Positions 8,920 through 18,018 of a stretch of 64,000 nucleotides of DNA are shown one piece after another. Source of the DNA: Acidimicrobiales bacterium (lineage in GTDB: Bacteria; Actinomycetota; Acidimicrobiia; Acidimicrobiales; SZUA-35). The stretch's first letter is position 1; every line of letters starts with the position of its first letter. The notes beneath the pieces are model-generated. The model was given only the letters and a program-made list of their open reading frames with translations, made no database searches and was not told where the DNA came from. The stretch spans positions 1 to 64,000 of the forward strand of contig JAHDBV010000002.1 in assembly GCA_020630195.1 (NCBI GenBank). Reading direction: 5' to 3'. Both the position numbers and the translations under genes were made by a program.

Positions 8920-8936
8920 GCCGCCACCCCCAAGAA

Positions 8937-8952
8937 CTGGACGGACGTTCAG
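8937..8952. promoter_or_regulatory. Operator site A (CTGGACG-GA-CGTTCAG)
   Basis: One of four copies of the inverted repeat CTGRACG-NN-CGTYCAG in the window (others at 10989-11004, 27831-27846, 48358-48373). It differs from the 48358 copy at a single base. Here it lies between the probable -10 and the ribosome site of the dioxygenase gene at 8980, a position from which a bound repressor could block elongation. Confidence 0.65.
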
Positions 8953-8979
8953 TCCGTCGTCGCTCTCCGAGGTGACGCC

Positions 8980-10035
8980 ATGTCGATGGTCGAACTGCGC
9001 TGGCCCGACCGCACCGTCGAGGTGCCCACGCTCTGGCTCCGTGACAACTGTCCGTGTGCCGAGTGCCGGGTCGAAGCCACGACCGAGCACCGGCTCGTGA
9101 TCTCCTCGGTGCCGATCGATCTCGAGCCCGTGACGGTCGGGGCCGGCTCGTCGATCGAGGTCGACTGGGGCGATCATCTTTCGGTCTACACACAGGCGTG
9201 GTGGCACGAGAGCCGACGCCAGGCGACCCGGTCCCATCCCGAGCCCCGTGGCTGGGCCCCGGGCTTCGAGCCCCGCCGGTTCGATCACGATGCGATCCGC
9301 GGTGGCGATCGGGGTGTCGAGCTCGACTTCCTCGACACCTTCGGTCGCGACGGTGCGGTCATCGTGGAGAACACACCGTCGACACCCGGCTACTGCGTCG
9401 AGTTCATCCGTCGCTGGGCGCCGCCGTTCGAGGTCCCGTTCGATCTCGTGCACGACGTGTACGTCGATCCGGCGGGCTACAACGTCGCCCACACCGCCGA
9501 GGCGCTGCCGCCGCACAACGACATGGGCTCGAAGCGTCATCCACCGAGCGGTCAGATCCTCCACATGCTGGTGAACGACGCCAGTGGGGGCGACTCGGTG
9601 CTCGTCGACGGCTTCGGCATCGCCGCGCTGCTCGACGACGCCGATCGCGCGCTGCTCGCCCGCAAGGAGATCGGCCACCGCCAGTTCGCCGATGCCGCGG
9701 AGACGTGGGGGCGGTCGCCGCTGATCCGGACCGATGCCGCCGGCCGGGTCGTGCACCTGCGCTACTCGAACCAGTTGCTCCAGGCCATCGACCCCACCGA
9801 TCCCGACGCCGGTGCGTGGTACGAGGCCTACCACCGCCTGTCGGGCCTCATCACCGATGAAGCCAATCAGGCGCAGTTCCGCCTGAACGGTGGCGACCTG
9901 CTGATGGTGAACAACCATCGCGTGCTGCACGCCCGCCGGGCGTTTCAGCCGGCGTCGGGCGCGCGGCACCTGCAGGACATCTACTTCGATACGGACGACG
10001 TGTTGAACGAGGCCTGGCGGCTCGCTCAGGACTGA
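8980..10035 (+). CDS. Gamma-butyrobetaine dioxygenase-like Fe(II)/2-oxoglutarate oxygenase
   Basis: 351 residues. The N-terminal DUF971-like domain carries the zinc cluster LRDNCPCAECR (Cys24, 26, 29 and a His near 37). The TauD/TfdA-like catalytic domain has the iron motif H179-N-D181 and the distal H317 in NNHRVLHARR. This architecture is that of gamma-butyrobetaine hydroxylase, which makes L-carnitine, and of trimethyllysine hydroxylase. Carnitine-type catabolism at 39-46 kb fits the former. GAGGTG upstream of ATG 8980 supports the start. Operator site A in its leader links it to the DddP-like genes. Its 3' end overlaps the convergent zinc-ribbon gene by 10 nt. The substrate could also be another betaine. 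Confidence 0.75.
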   Translation: MSMVELRWPDRTVEVPTLWLRDNCPCAECRVEATTEHRLVISSVPIDLEPVTVGAGSSIEVDWGDHLSVYTQAWWHESRRQATRSHPEPRGWAPGFEPRRFDHDAIRGGDRGVELDFLDTFGRDGAVIVENTPSTPGYCVEFIRRWAPPFEVPFDLVHDVYVDPAGYNVAHTAEALPPHNDMGSKRHPPSGQILHMLVNDASGGDSVLVDGFGIAALLDDADRALLARKEIGHRQFADAAETWGRSPLIRTDAAGRVVHLRYSNQLLQAIDPTDPDAGAWYEAYHRLSGLITDEANQAQFRLNGGDLLMVNNHRVLHARRAFQPASGARHLQDIYFDTDDVLNEAWRLAQD

Positions 10036-10505
10036 GCGACCTCGGCGCCACAGGCGCTGCAGAATCGGGCGCCCGGCGCCAGTCCGGCGCCACACGCGGA
10101 GCAGAACGCGGGCTCGACGGCTGCCTCCGCGGTGCTCGACGGCCCCTCGCCGTGCTCGGCCCGCACGGCATCGTCGGCCCCGGAGGCCGCCGGCGCGTCT
10201 CCGTCGCCCGCGGTGTCCGCCCGCCCCGCCAGACGGGGCCAGGCGACGGCGATCGCGCCCAGCGCGAGTCCCGCTCCGCCGAGGCCGAGGAGTGCGGGGG
10301 TCCGTTCCAGGTCGGGCTCGACGATCTCCTCCGACCCGTCGGCCAGGCAGCCCGGGGCCGGGGCGCCGTCGTCGTCGAACAGGACGACACCTCCCTCGCA
10401 GGCCGACGACGTCGCCACGCGGGCGGCGAAGGCCAACGCGGCCACCGCACACACGGCGACGACGGCTCGCCAGACCAGCAGGCTCGGGGTGGGCTCGGAC
10501 CGCAT
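10026..10505 (-). CDS. Zinc-ribbon membrane protein
   Basis: 159 residues from ATG 10505. TACGGT (10513-10518, minus) lies 7 nt upstream, which favours this ATG over GTG 10511. A hydrophobic helix (about 8-28) is followed by an acidic loop, a second helix (about 65-85), a low-complexity Ala/Glu/Asp linker and a C-terminal double zinc ribbon with FCSACG and a second CSACG about 14 residues later. Such zinc-ribbon tails on small membrane proteins are common and of unknown function. Probably an inner-membrane protein with the ribbon in the cytoplasm. Confidence 0.7.
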   Translation of the reverse strand: MRSEPTPSLLVWRAVVAVCAVAALAFAARVATSSACEGGVVLFDDDGAPAPGCLADGSEEIVEPDLERTPALLGLGGAGLALGAIAVAWPRLAGRADTAGDGDAPAASGADDAVRAEHGEGPSSTAEAAVEPAFCSACGAGLAPGARFCSACGAEVAQS

Positions 10506-10593
10506 CCGCACGACCGTACCGAAGGCTCGGTGTCACAGGGGGTCTCTACGTTCTCCGTGTCGCCACGTGGCGACCAGGACAGGAGTTCCCACC

Positions 10594-10980
10594 ATGCTCG
10601 TGCTCGTCGCCGCCGACCGCACCCCGACCACCACCACCGAGGGTTTCGAGCCGCTCCGTGCGCTCGACGGTGAGCTCGTCATGCCCCGCCCGGCCGAGCT
10701 CGCCGGTGGTGCCCCGTTCGTGGGGGTGGCCTCGAAGCGCCCGGCCGATGTGGCGGTCGTCGTCGAGCTCCCCACCGTCACGCCGGAGCTTCTCTCGATC
10801 GCCGTCGCCGACGGTCTCGGTCGCCTGGGGCTGCTGGATGAGGCGTGGACGACGGACGACGCCGATCGGGTCGAGGCGAGCCTCGACGGTCTCGAGCGGC
10901 TCATCGAGGGTCGCCTGCCCGGCGACCTCGTGGCGGAGCGGGCCGTGTCGGCCGACGGGCAGCTCGCGCTGGCGGCCTGA
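10594..10980 (+). CDS. Hypothetical protein, 128 residues
   Basis: ATG 10594 has a good ribosome site, AGGAG at 10580-10584. The product is a small acidic soluble protein with alternating strands and helices (LVLVAADRTP, then a helix-rich C-terminus TPELLSIAVADGLGRLGLL). There is no signal peptide, Cys or recognisable motif. Codon use (strong G/C at third position) matches real genes nearby. It precedes the DddP-like gene but is separated from it by a dedicated promoter and operator. Function not recognised. Confidence 0.55.
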   Translation: MLVLVAADRTPTTTTEGFEPLRALDGELVMPRPAELAGGAPFVGVASKRPADVAVVVELPTVTPELLSIAVADGLGRLGLLDEAWTTDDADRVEASLDGLERLIEGRLPGDLVAERAVSADGQLALAA

Positions 10981-10986
10981 TCGACT

Positions 10987-11014
10987 CGCTGGACGTTCGT
11001 CCAGCGCCTAGCTT
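10987..11014 (+). promoter_or_regulatory. dddP: Operator site B with -10 element of the DddP-like gene
   Basis: CGCTGGACG-TT-CGTCCAGCG (10987-11006) has perfect 9-bp arms and is the most symmetrical of the four related sites. It ends 2 nt before TAGCTT (11009-11014), so it fills the -35/-10 spacer; a bound dimer would block RNA polymerase. A G-rich ribosome site at about 11041-11049 precedes TTG 11056. Confidence 0.7.
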
Positions 11015-11055
11015 GTCGGCCCGACAGCGACGAGACGGTCCGGGGGGGGACAGCG

Positions 11056-12354
11056 TTGGCCGGCAAGATCCTGAACAGCATGCGAGCGGCCGCCGACGAC
11101 GTGCGTGCCGCCGGTGGAGAGTTCCACCACATGATCCTCGGTCCGGGAGCGGATCTGGAGGCGGAATGGGTCGCTGCGGGCCTGGAGCTGCCCGATCTGG
11201 TGGGGATGCGGGAGTACCGGCTCGCTCGGGTTCGACACCAGATGGCGCTCATGGGGGTCGACGGGTTGATCCTGTGGGATCCGATGAACATCCGGTACGC
11301 GACCGACACCACGAACATGCAGGTGTGGGTGAGCCACAACCCGTCCCGCTACTGCTGGGTCGGAGCCGACGAGTCGATCATCCTGTGGGAGTTCTTCGAG
11401 TGCGACTTCCTCAGCGGCCACAATCCGAACGTCGACGAGGTCCGCCCGGCCGACTCGCCCCTGTACTTCCTCGCCGGGCCCCGCTACGAGGAGACGTCGC
11501 GACGCTGGGCCGACGAGATGCTCGACGTGATCCGGGCCCACGCCGGGCCGAACGCCCGGATCGCGGCCGACCACCTCAACTGGCCCGAAGCGGACAAGCT
11601 GCGTGCGGGCGGCGTCACCCTCACCAACGGCCAGGAGCTGATGGAGCTCGCCCGATCGATCAAGGGCCCCGACGAGATCAAGGCCATGCGCTGTGCCGTG
11701 CACGGGTGTGAGACCACCATGGCCGAGATGCGGGCGGCCCTGCGTCCCGGGATGAGCGAACGGGCGCTGTGGGCCATGTTGCACGAGGGCAACATCCGCC
11801 GTGGTGGGGAGTGGATCGAGACCCAGATCCTGTCGTCGGGACCTCGCACCAATCCGTGGATGCAGGAGGTCTCGAGTCGGATCATCGGCGACGGCGAGCT
11901 CGTCGCCTACGACACCGACCTGGTGGGGGCGTACGGGATGATGTGCGACATCAGCCGGACCTGGTTGGCCGGCGACGGTCGTCCGTCCGCCGCGCAGCAA
12001 CACACCTACGACCTCGCCCGGCATCAGATCGAGCACAACATCGAGCTGCTCACACCCGGCCGGACCTTCCGTGAGCTGACCTTCGAGTCGTGGATGCCGC
12101 CGATCGAGGACTACCGCCACTACTGCGTGAACTACCACGGCGTCGGCCAGTGCGATGAGTACCCGGAGATCACCTTCCCGCACATGTGGGACCGCATCGG
12201 CTGGGATGGCGTGCTGGAACCTGGCATGGTGCTGACCACGGAGGCCTTCGTCGGCCCCCGGACCGGAGGAGAAGGCGTGAAGCTCGAAGAGCAGGTGTTG
12301 GTGACCGAGACGGGACCGGAGCGTCTGTCGAGCGCCGTGTTCGATCTGATCTGA
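11056..12354 (+). CDS. dddP: DddP-type M24 protein, putative DMSP lyase
   Basis: 432 residues with pita-bread (M24) fold. DddP cleaves dimethylsulfoniopropionate to dimethyl sulfide and acrylate with iron. Six ligand positions are visible: D286, D288, D298, H361, E396, E411. Their spacings equal those recalled for Roseobacter DddP (D295, D297, D307, H371, E406, E421), apart from one residue between D307 and H371. The proposed catalytic Tyr and Asp (Y356, D367 in HGVGQCDEYP) are also at matching offsets. The long blocks NIRRGGEWIET, SGPRTNPW and DTDLVGAYG are DddP-like rather than Xaa-Pro-peptidase-like. Start: a G-rich ribosome site favours TTG 11056; ATG 11080 is the alternative. Operator site B overlaps its promoter. 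A peptidase or ectoine-hydrolase role (also M24) is less likely but not excluded. Confidence 0.75.
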   Translation: MAGKILNSMRAAADDVRAAGGEFHHMILGPGADLEAEWVAAGLELPDLVGMREYRLARVRHQMALMGVDGLILWDPMNIRYATDTTNMQVWVSHNPSRYCWVGADESIILWEFFECDFLSGHNPNVDEVRPADSPLYFLAGPRYEETSRRWADEMLDVIRAHAGPNARIAADHLNWPEADKLRAGGVTLTNGQELMELARSIKGPDEIKAMRCAVHGCETTMAEMRAALRPGMSERALWAMLHEGNIRRGGEWIETQILSSGPRTNPWMQEVSSRIIGDGELVAYDTDLVGAYGMMCDISRTWLAGDGRPSAAQQHTYDLARHQIEHNIELLTPGRTFRELTFESWMPPIEDYRHYCVNYHGVGQCDEYPEITFPHMWDRIGWDGVLEPGMVLTTEAFVGPRTGGEGVKLEEQVLVTETGPERLSSAVFDLI

Positions 12355-12361
12355 GCGCGCC

Positions 12362-14197
12362 ATGACCGAAGAGATCTCCCACGACGTGCGTGCCGACCTG
12401 CGCGCCCACCTCTCCGAACTCGTCGAAGCCCCCGAGGCGCTCGACGCCCTCGATGCCGCGGCGTCCTTCAGCCGCGTGCGCGCCGGTGACGTGCTGTTCG
12501 AACACGGCGACCAGGCCGACGCCGTGCACGTCATCCTCAGCGGCCGCCTCGTGGCCGAACTGCCCGAGGCCGACGGCGGAGCCAGGGTCGACATGGGGCG
12601 AGGCCAGGTCGTCGGTGAGATCGCCGTGGTCGGCGACCTCGCCCGGACCGCGACGGTGCGTGCCGCACGACCCTCCCTCGTGGCCAGGATCGGCGCCGAC
12701 GACCTCCTGCAGGTCGCCGGGACCCACCCGCCACTGCTCCGTTCGCTCGTCCGGACCGCGCTGCGTCGCGGGTCGAACCGTCGGGAGACCTCGGCGAAGG
12801 CGCACACCCTCGCGGTGCTCGTCACCGCTCCCGTCGATCGGCGGGTCACGGTGACGCGGATCACCGACGAACTCGAGCACCACGCCACCACCACGACGGT
12901 GCGCTCGGTGTCGATCGACCGGGCCGTCGGGGTCGAGGGGTCGGTCCTCGAACCGATCGGCTCGCCGACGGATCTGGCGGTGACCTCCCATCTGAGTGAT
13001 CTCGAGGTGGCGAACGACATCGTCGTGTTCGACACCGACGGCGACATCGGCTGGAGCGAGCGGGTGGTCCGCCACGCCGACCGGCTCGTCGCCATCGTGT
13101 CGCCCGATCCCGGCGTCGAGGAGTGCACCGGTCTCGAATCGGTGCTCGCCGCCGCCCGGGCCGGCCACACGCCCGTCACGGCGGTGGTGGTGCACGGCGC
13201 CGACTGCGAACGGCCCACCGGAGCCGACTGGTACCACGGCCACGACGGCGTCGACGAGGTGCTGCACATCCGGGACCGCCGCAAGAGCGACCTCGAGCGG
13301 GTGGCCCGCCTCGCCAGCGGCAACGGTGTCGGCGTCGCCCTCGGTGGTGGTGGTGCCCGTGGCTTCGCCCACCTCGGGGTCATGAAGGCCCTGCGCGAAC
13401 GGGACATCCCGATCGACCGTGTCTGTGGTGCCTCCATCGGGTCGGTCATGGCGACCCTGCCCGCCCAGGACGTGCCGGAGGAGCGGTGGACCGGACACGT
13501 CACCGAACAGTTCGACGGTCTGCTCGACTACACGATCCCGGTGGTGTCGCTCGTGAAGGGCCAGGCCATCACGAGTGCCGTCGAGGCGAACATGGGGGAG
13601 TGGCGGATCGAGGACACGTGGATTCCCTACGCGTGCGTCTCGACCAATCTGACCCGCTCGGTCCGGGAGATCCACCGCTCGGGTGAACTCGGGACCGCGG
13701 TGCGGGCGTCGGTCGCGATCCCCGGGGTGTTGCCGCCGGTGCCGTTCCGAGACGACCTGCTCGTCGACGGCGGTGTGCTCGACAACCTGCCCGCCGGGCT
13801 CCTCGCGGACGACCCGTCGATCGGCACCGTGATCGCCGTCGACGTCGCCCCACCACGGGGGCCGGGGGCCAAGAACGACTTCGGCCTGTCGGTGTCGGGC
13901 TGGCAGGCTCTCACCGCGAAGTTCCGGCCCGGCTCCACCAAGTACCCCGGCATCACGGCGGTGCTCCTGCGGTCGATGCTCGTCGGTGCGGTGAAGAACC
14001 AGCAGGAACTGATCGAGTCGGGCGCCATCGATCTCTTGATCCGCTTGCCGCTCCGCGGTGTCGGCCTGTTGGAGTTCGACCGGGTCGCCGACGTCTCCGC
14101 CGTGGGACACGAGCTCGCGGCCCCGATCCTCGACGCCTGGCTCCGCGGTGAACGCATCGAGGTCGACGGGCCGGACGGTCCGACCTACACCGGCTAA
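12362..14197 (+). CDS. Patatin-like phospholipase with N-terminal cyclic-nucleotide-binding domain (NTE type)
   Basis: 611 residues. Residues ~35-115 are a cNMP-binding fold with the phosphate-cassette-like GEIAVVGDLARTATVRA. A middle region follows, and then the patatin hydrolase: oxyanion loop GGGGARGF (328-335), nucleophile S358 in GASIG, and D469 in DGG, forming the Ser-Asp dyad. Neuropathy-target-esterase-like bacterial proteins share this order and hydrolyse lysophospholipids at the membrane. It starts 7 nt after the DddP-like stop, so the two are probably co-transcribed, followed by the FtsX/ABC pair. Several other proteins in this window also carry cNMP domains. Confidence 0.85.
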   Translation: MTEEISHDVRADLRAHLSELVEAPEALDALDAAASFSRVRAGDVLFEHGDQADAVHVILSGRLVAELPEADGGARVDMGRGQVVGEIAVVGDLARTATVRAARPSLVARIGADDLLQVAGTHPPLLRSLVRTALRRGSNRRETSAKAHTLAVLVTAPVDRRVTVTRITDELEHHATTTTVRSVSIDRAVGVEGSVLEPIGSPTDLAVTSHLSDLEVANDIVVFDTDGDIGWSERVVRHADRLVAIVSPDPGVEECTGLESVLAAARAGHTPVTAVVVHGADCERPTGADWYHGHDGVDEVLHIRDRRKSDLERVARLASGNGVGVALGGGGARGFAHLGVMKALRERDIPIDRVCGASIGSVMATLPAQDVPEERWTGHVTEQFDGLLDYTIPVVSLVKGQAITSAVEANMGEWRIEDTWIPYACVSTNLTRSVREIHRSGELGTAVRASVAIPGVLPPVPFRDDLLVDGGVLDNLPAGLLADDPSIGTVIAVDVAPPRGPGAKNDFGLSVSGWQALTAKFRPGSTKYPGITAVLLRSMLVGAVKNQQELIESGAIDLLIRLPLRGVGLLEFDRVADVSAVGHELAAPILDAWLRGERIEVDGPDGPTYTG

Positions 14198-14200
14198 GTT
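14195..14200 (+). promoter_or_regulatory. -10 element TAAGTT for the FtsX/ABC operon
   Basis: TAAGTT uses the TAA stop of the patatin gene as its first bases. The transcript would start near 14208 with a leader containing GAAGGGGAAA, placed 5-6 nt before TTG 14246. This supports a second promoter inside the run of genes. Confidence 0.4.
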
Positions 14201-14245
14201 CCGCCCGTTCACCCCATCGCCCGGGGTGAGCGAAGGGGAAATCAC

Positions 14246-15277
14246 TTGCTGTTGATGACGTTGCGGGATCTCCAGTTCCGCCGCCGGAGGGTGCTCGTGG
14301 TCACGTTCTTGACCGCGGTCGTGTTCACCCTGTTGTTCCTGATGACCGGGCTCATCGAGCGGTTCAACACCGAGCCGTTCGACGCCATGTCATCGCTCGA
14401 GGCCGATCACTGGGTCGTCCCGGAGGGGATCTCCGGCCCGCTGACCGCCACGGCGTCCGCCCCGGCCTCGTTGGCGGCGGAGGTCGGCGGTGACGGGGTC
14501 GTGCTCGCCCGTGGGTCGTTGTTCGTCGACGGGGCGCCCGAGGAGATCCTCCTCGTCGGTCTCGCCGACGAGCGGCGGGCCGGTCTCGACCTCGCCGACG
14601 GCAGCGTCGTGACCGAGGGCAACTCGATCGTGGTCGATCGTCTCGCCGGGGTCGATCCCGGCACCACGGTCATGCTCGGCAACACGACGGTGAACGTCAC
14701 CGGTGTCACCGAGAACACGACGGTGCTGGCCGGGCTGCCGCTGGTCTACGCGGACCTCGCCCTCGTGCAGGAGCTCACCTTCGGGACGACCGACGTCGTC
14801 TCCGGAGCACTCGTCGACGGTGACGAGCCGAACGTGCCGGCCGGGTTCCAGGTGTTGTCATCCGACGCGGTCGCCGAGGACGCACTCGGCCCGCTCGAGA
14901 ACGCGATCTCCTCGATCGATCTCATCCGCGGTCTGCTGTGGTTCGTCGCCGCCATCATCATCGGCGCCGTCGTCTACCTGTCCGCTCTCGAGCGCAGCCG
15001 CGACTTCGCCGTGTTCAAGGCGATCGGTGCCAGTACCCGGAGCCTCGCCGGAGGCCTCGCCCTCCAAGCGGTGATCATCGCCGTCGGTGCCTGCATCGTG
15101 GCGATCGGGCTCCAGTTCCTCGTCCGCCCGTTGTTCCCGCTCGGTGTCGTGATGCCGACGTCGGCCTACTGGCAGATCCCACTCGCCGCCGCGGTCGTCG
15201 CCCTCATCGCCGGGCTCGCCGGTGTTCGTCGCGTCGCCTCGAGCGATCCCGCCGCCGCCTTCGGAGGTGCCGCATGA
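14246..15277 (+). CDS. FtsX-like ABC transporter permease (MacB type)
   Basis: 343 residues from TTG 14246 (AAGGGGA ribosome site; ATG 14255 is possible). One helix at residues ~15-37 is followed by a ~190-residue extracytoplasmic domain and three C-terminal helices (about 232-252, 280-300, 312-332), with the signature YLSALERSRDFAVFKAIGASTRSLA before the third. This is the FtsX/MacB/LolC permease layout. These exporters use ATP to drive mechanical work on periplasmic or membrane substrates rather than transport through a pore. It overlaps the ATPase gene by ATGA. Confidence 0.85.
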   Translation: MLLMTLRDLQFRRRRVLVVTFLTAVVFTLLFLMTGLIERFNTEPFDAMSSLEADHWVVPEGISGPLTATASAPASLAAEVGGDGVVLARGSLFVDGAPEEILLVGLADERRAGLDLADGSVVTEGNSIVVDRLAGVDPGTTVMLGNTTVNVTGVTENTTVLAGLPLVYADLALVQELTFGTTDVVSGALVDGDEPNVPAGFQVLSSDAVAEDALGPLENAISSIDLIRGLLWFVAAIIIGAVVYLSALERSRDFAVFKAIGASTRSLAGGLALQAVIIAVGACIVAIGLQFLVRPLFPLGVVMPTSAYWQIPLAAAVVALIAGLAGVRRVASSDPAAAFGGAA

Positions 15278-16245
15278 GCCCGTCCACACCCCAGGCGCTC
15301 GTCGTCGACCAGCTCTCCAAGCACTACATCTCGAGCGGCTACACCATCAAGCCGCTCGATCAGCTCAGCTTCACGGCCTCGCCGGGCGAGCTCGCCGTGC
15401 TGCTCGGCCCGTCGGGATCGGGCAAGACGACACTGCTCAGCTGTCTCGGCGGCATCCTCGAACCGACCAGCGGATCGATCCGCCTCGGCGACACCGAGGT
15501 CACGACCCTCGAGGGCACCGACCTCGACGTCTACCGCCGGACCCGGGTCGGTTTCGTGTTCCAGTCGTTCAACCTGGTGCCGTCGCTGTCGGCCCTCGAG
15601 AACGTCGCCGTACCGCTGCTCCTGCGGGGGGAGAAGCGCGGTCCGGCCATGAAGGCGGCCGCCGAGCTGCTCGACCGTGTGGGGCTCGCCGAGCGGGCGG
15701 GTCACGCTCCCAGTCAGCTCTCCGGTGGGCAGCAGCAGCGTGTGGCCGTCGCCCGCGGCCTCGTCGGGGATCCCGACCTGCTCCTCGCGGACGAGCCGAC
15801 CGCCAACCTCGACCACGTCCAGGCCGAAGCCGTCATTCGCCTGCTCCGTGAGCTGCGCGACGACGGTCGGGTCATCGTGGTCTCGACCCACGACGCTCGG
15901 CTCGTGCCGGTCTCGGATCGCATCGTGAAGATGGGCACCGAAGCCGGTGACGCCGAGGATCCCCCGTCGGAGGTCCGCTATCTGGAGGGCGAGACGATCA
16001 TCCGCCAGGGCGACGAAGCCCGCCTCGTGTACGTCATCGAAGACGGCTCGGTGGACGTGGTGGTCGAACTCGCCGACGGCACCGAGGAGCACCGCACGGT
16101 GCTCGGCCCCGGCCGGTACTTCGGTGAGCTCGGCGCCATGATGGGGTTCCCCCGTTCGGCGACGGTGCGGGCCTCCACCGACGTCCGCCTCACGGCCTAC
16201 AACCCGACGGAATTTCGCGAACGGATCCTGTCGAAGGAAGACTGA
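15274..16245 (+). CDS. ABC ATPase with C-terminal cyclic-nucleotide-binding domain
   Basis: 323 residues. The ABC half (about 1-225) has Walker [10 protein letters not shown] near 46, the Q-loop, signature [15 protein letters not shown] and Walker [13 protein letters not shown], as in the LolD/MacB ATPase group. Residues ~235-320 form a cNMP-binding domain: [26 protein letters not shown] and [21 protein letters not shown]. The Arg of the phosphate cassette is present in PRSATVRA. The fusion suggests that a cyclic nucleotide, or another ligand of this fold, gates the exporter. It is the ATPase partner of the overlapping permease. The domain order is unusual for this transporter class. Confidence 0.85.
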   Translation: MSPSTPQALVVDQLSKHYISSGYTIKPLDQLSFTASPGELAVLLGPSGSGKTTLLSCLGGILEPTSGSIRLGDTEVTTLEGTDLDVYRRTRVGFVFQSFNLVPSLSALENVAVPLLLRGEKRGPAMKAAAELLDRVGLAERAGHAPSQLSGGQQQRVAVARGLVGDPDLLLADEPTANLDHVQAEAVIRLLRELRDDGRVIVVSTHDARLVPVSDRIVKMGTEAGDAEDPPSEVRYLEGETIIRQGDEARLVYVIEDGSVDVVVELADGTEEHRTVLGPGRYFGELGAMMGFPRSATVRASTDVRLTAYNPTEFRERILSKED

Positions 16246-16250
16246 CGGCG

Positions 16251-17240
16251 ATGGCTCCCGTGCTCTCCGTCCTCGACCTCGCACTCGTCCCCGACGGGGG
16301 TGACGCCCGTGCCGCGCTCGATGCGACGGTCGAGGTCGCCCGGACGGCCGAAGCCCACGGCTACCGCCGGTGCTGGTACGCCGAGCACCACAACATGTCG
16401 GCGATCGTGTCCTCGGCCACGAGCCTCGTGATCTCCCACGTCGCCCAACACACCGAGACGATCCGGGTCGGTTCGGGCGGGATCATGCTGCCGAACCACT
16501 CGCCGCTCGTCGTGGCCGAGCAGTTCGGGACCCTCGCGACGCTCCACGGTGATCGGATCGACCTCGGTCTCGGGCGCGCCCCCGGCAGCGATCGCGCCGC
16601 CAACCTCGCGATGAAGCGTCTGCCCGACGCATCGGATCGGTTCCTGGACGACGTCGAGGAGCTCCGGACGTACCTGTCGCCCGGCGGTGCGGTGCGTGGC
16701 GTCGTGGCGACACCCGGTCAGGGCACCGAGGTACCGGTGTACATCCTCGGCTCGTCGCTGTTCGGCGCTCGCCTCGCCGCACATCTGGGCCTGCCCTATG
16801 CGTTCGCGTCGCAGTTCGCGCCCGCCGCGCTGCAGGACGCCGTGATGACCTATCGGAGCGAGTTCCGAGCGTCGGACCAGTGCGAGCGTCCCCACGTCAT
16901 CGCCGGGGTCAACGTGCTCGCGGCGGACGACTCGGGGGCGGCGGAGCAGCAGCTGATCCGTGTGCAGCGCAGCCGGGTCCGGCGCTTCCTGGCACTCCCG
17001 TCGGAGCTCGATGACGACGCCGTCGATCAGGTGATCGACAGCCCGCAGGGTCGCCAGGTGCTGTCGATGATGACCTACACCGCCGTCGGTTCGCCCGACG
17101 AGGTGGGGGAGTACCTGCGGGCCTTCGCCGACCACGCGGACGCCGACGAACTGATCACGATGCACGCCGCACCCTCCACGGCGCAACGGGTGCGCTCGGT
17201 GCAGCTCGCCGCCGAGGCGCTCAGCGCCGTCCCGGCCTGA
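16251..17240 (+). CDS. LLM-class flavin oxidoreductase (MsnO8/YhbW-like)
   Basis: 329 residues. RYWYAEHHN-type motif (here [12 protein letters not shown]), [22 protein letters not shown] and [11 protein letters not shown] are hallmarks of the FMN-dependent MsnO8/YhbW subgroup of luciferase-like monooxygenases. The gene starts 5 nt after the ABC ATPase stop, so it belongs to that transcription unit. The last 20 nt overlap the convergent ArsR gene. Substrate unknown. Confidence 0.85.
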   Translation: MAPVLSVLDLALVPDGGDARAALDATVEVARTAEAHGYRRCWYAEHHNMSAIVSSATSLVISHVAQHTETIRVGSGGIMLPNHSPLVVAEQFGTLATLHGDRIDLGLGRAPGSDRAANLAMKRLPDASDRFLDDVEELRTYLSPGGAVRGVVATPGQGTEVPVYILGSSLFGARLAAHLGLPYAFASQFAPAALQDAVMTYRSEFRASDQCERPHVIAGVNVLAADDSGAAEQQLIRVQRSRVRRFLALPSELDDDAVDQVIDSPQGRQVLSMMTYTAVGSPDEVGEYLRAFADHADADELITMHAAPSTAQRVRSVQLAAEALSAVPA

Positions 17241-17955
17241 GCCCGGTCCGGTCGCCGACCGGCATCGTCGAGTCGACCTCGAAGTCGAAGATCTCACGGA
17301 ACCCCCGGCGACCCGAGTCGTCGAGCCACAACGCCCGGCCGGGTGTCGGTGTCACCCAACCGAGTTCCCGGAAGCGCTCGAGCATCGCAGCCGGGAGTGA
17401 CCCGGCGAGATGGTGTCGTCGTTCGCTCCAGTCGAGGCATGGTCGCACGAGCTCTCGGCGACCCCGCTCCAGCGTCGGCAGGTCGAGGCCGAACTCGGCG
17501 AGGACGCCATGTCGTGATCCGGGTGTGATCGAGCCGTCGTGGCCGTGGGTGAGGACGTCGGTGGCCAGCAGATGGCTCGTGAAGGCCACGGCGAGCGACC
17601 CGGCGAGGTGGTCGTAGCAGGTGCGGGCGTGGGCCAGTGCCGCCGGGACGCGCGGTCGGGGTCCCGGCAGTCCGGCCCCGAGCCCGAACGCGGCTTCGAG
17701 GAGGGCCGCCGTCTCGGCCGACGCGAGCCGGTGGTAGCGATGGCGGCCCTGCGCCTCGGTGACCACGAGTCCGGCGTCGAGGAGCCGGCCCAGGTGTTCC
17801 GACACGGTCGAGGGCGCGAGCCCCAGATGCCGGGCGAGCTCGCCGCCGGTGTGCGCCCGACCGTCGAAGAGTGCGTCGAGCAGTGCGACCCGGGTCGAGT
17901 CCGACAGGAGTCGACCGAGTGCGACGACCTCGGCATGTGGCCCCGCTCCCGTCAT
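17221..17955 (-). CDS. ArsR-family winged-helix regulator
   Basis: 244 residues from ATG 17955. TACGAT (17963-17968, minus) lies 7 nt upstream and fixes this start; upstream ATG 17964 overlaps the -10 itself. Residues ~5-90 are a winged helix of the ArsR/SmtB type with [35 protein letters not shown] and a wing ending RHRYHRLA. The C-terminal ~150 residues are helical and lack the Cys clusters of metal sensors, so an organic effector is more likely. It is divergent from the P450-like gene across a symmetrical operator and is probably its repressor and autoregulator. Confidence 0.85.
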   Translation of the reverse strand: MTGAGPHAEVVALGRLLSDSTRVALLDALFDGRAHTGGELARHLGLAPSTVSEHLGRLLDAGLVVTEAQGRHRYHRLASAETAALLEAAFGLGAGLPGPRPRVPAALAHARTCYDHLAGSLAVAFTSHLLATDVLTHGHDGSITPGSRHGVLAEFGLDLPTLERGRRELVRPCLDWSERRHHLAGSLPAAMLERFRELGWVTPTPGRALWLDDSGRRGFREIFDFEVDSTMPVGDRTGLRPGRR

Positions 17956-18018
17956 GGGGCGCATCGTAGGAGTGCACGTTTCGGCGCGCCCCGAAACCTC
18001 GGGCACGACACTCGGGGT
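17956..18018. promoter_or_regulatory. ArsR/P450 divergent promoters with inverted repeat
   Basis: The inverted repeat GTTTCGG-N6-CCGAAAC (17978-17997) sits between two divergent promoters: TACGAT (17963-17968) for arsR, 7 nt before ATG 17955, and GACACT (18007-18012) for the P450-like gene, 6 nt before GTG 18019. The repeat covers the expected -35 of arsR. A natural ArsR binding site. Confidence 0.6.

Noticed and set aside
8734-10536. A 600-codon minus-strand frame opposite the DUF1707 and hydroxylase genes
   Set aside because: It covers two genes with clear motifs on the plus strand, has no domain of its own and shows Arg/Gly-rich low complexity.
11008-14245. Long minus-strand frames opposite the DddP-like and patatin genes
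   Set aside because: The plus-strand proteins have complete ligand and catalytic sets; the antisense products are low-complexity and lack motifs.
12362-16245. The possibility that patatin, FtsX and ABC genes form a defence cassette such as a cyclic-nucleotide-activated phospholipase system
   Set aside because: The patatin has an NTE-like domain order widespread in housekeeping genomes, and no cyclase of the CD-NTase type, TIR protein or phage-type gene is adjacent.
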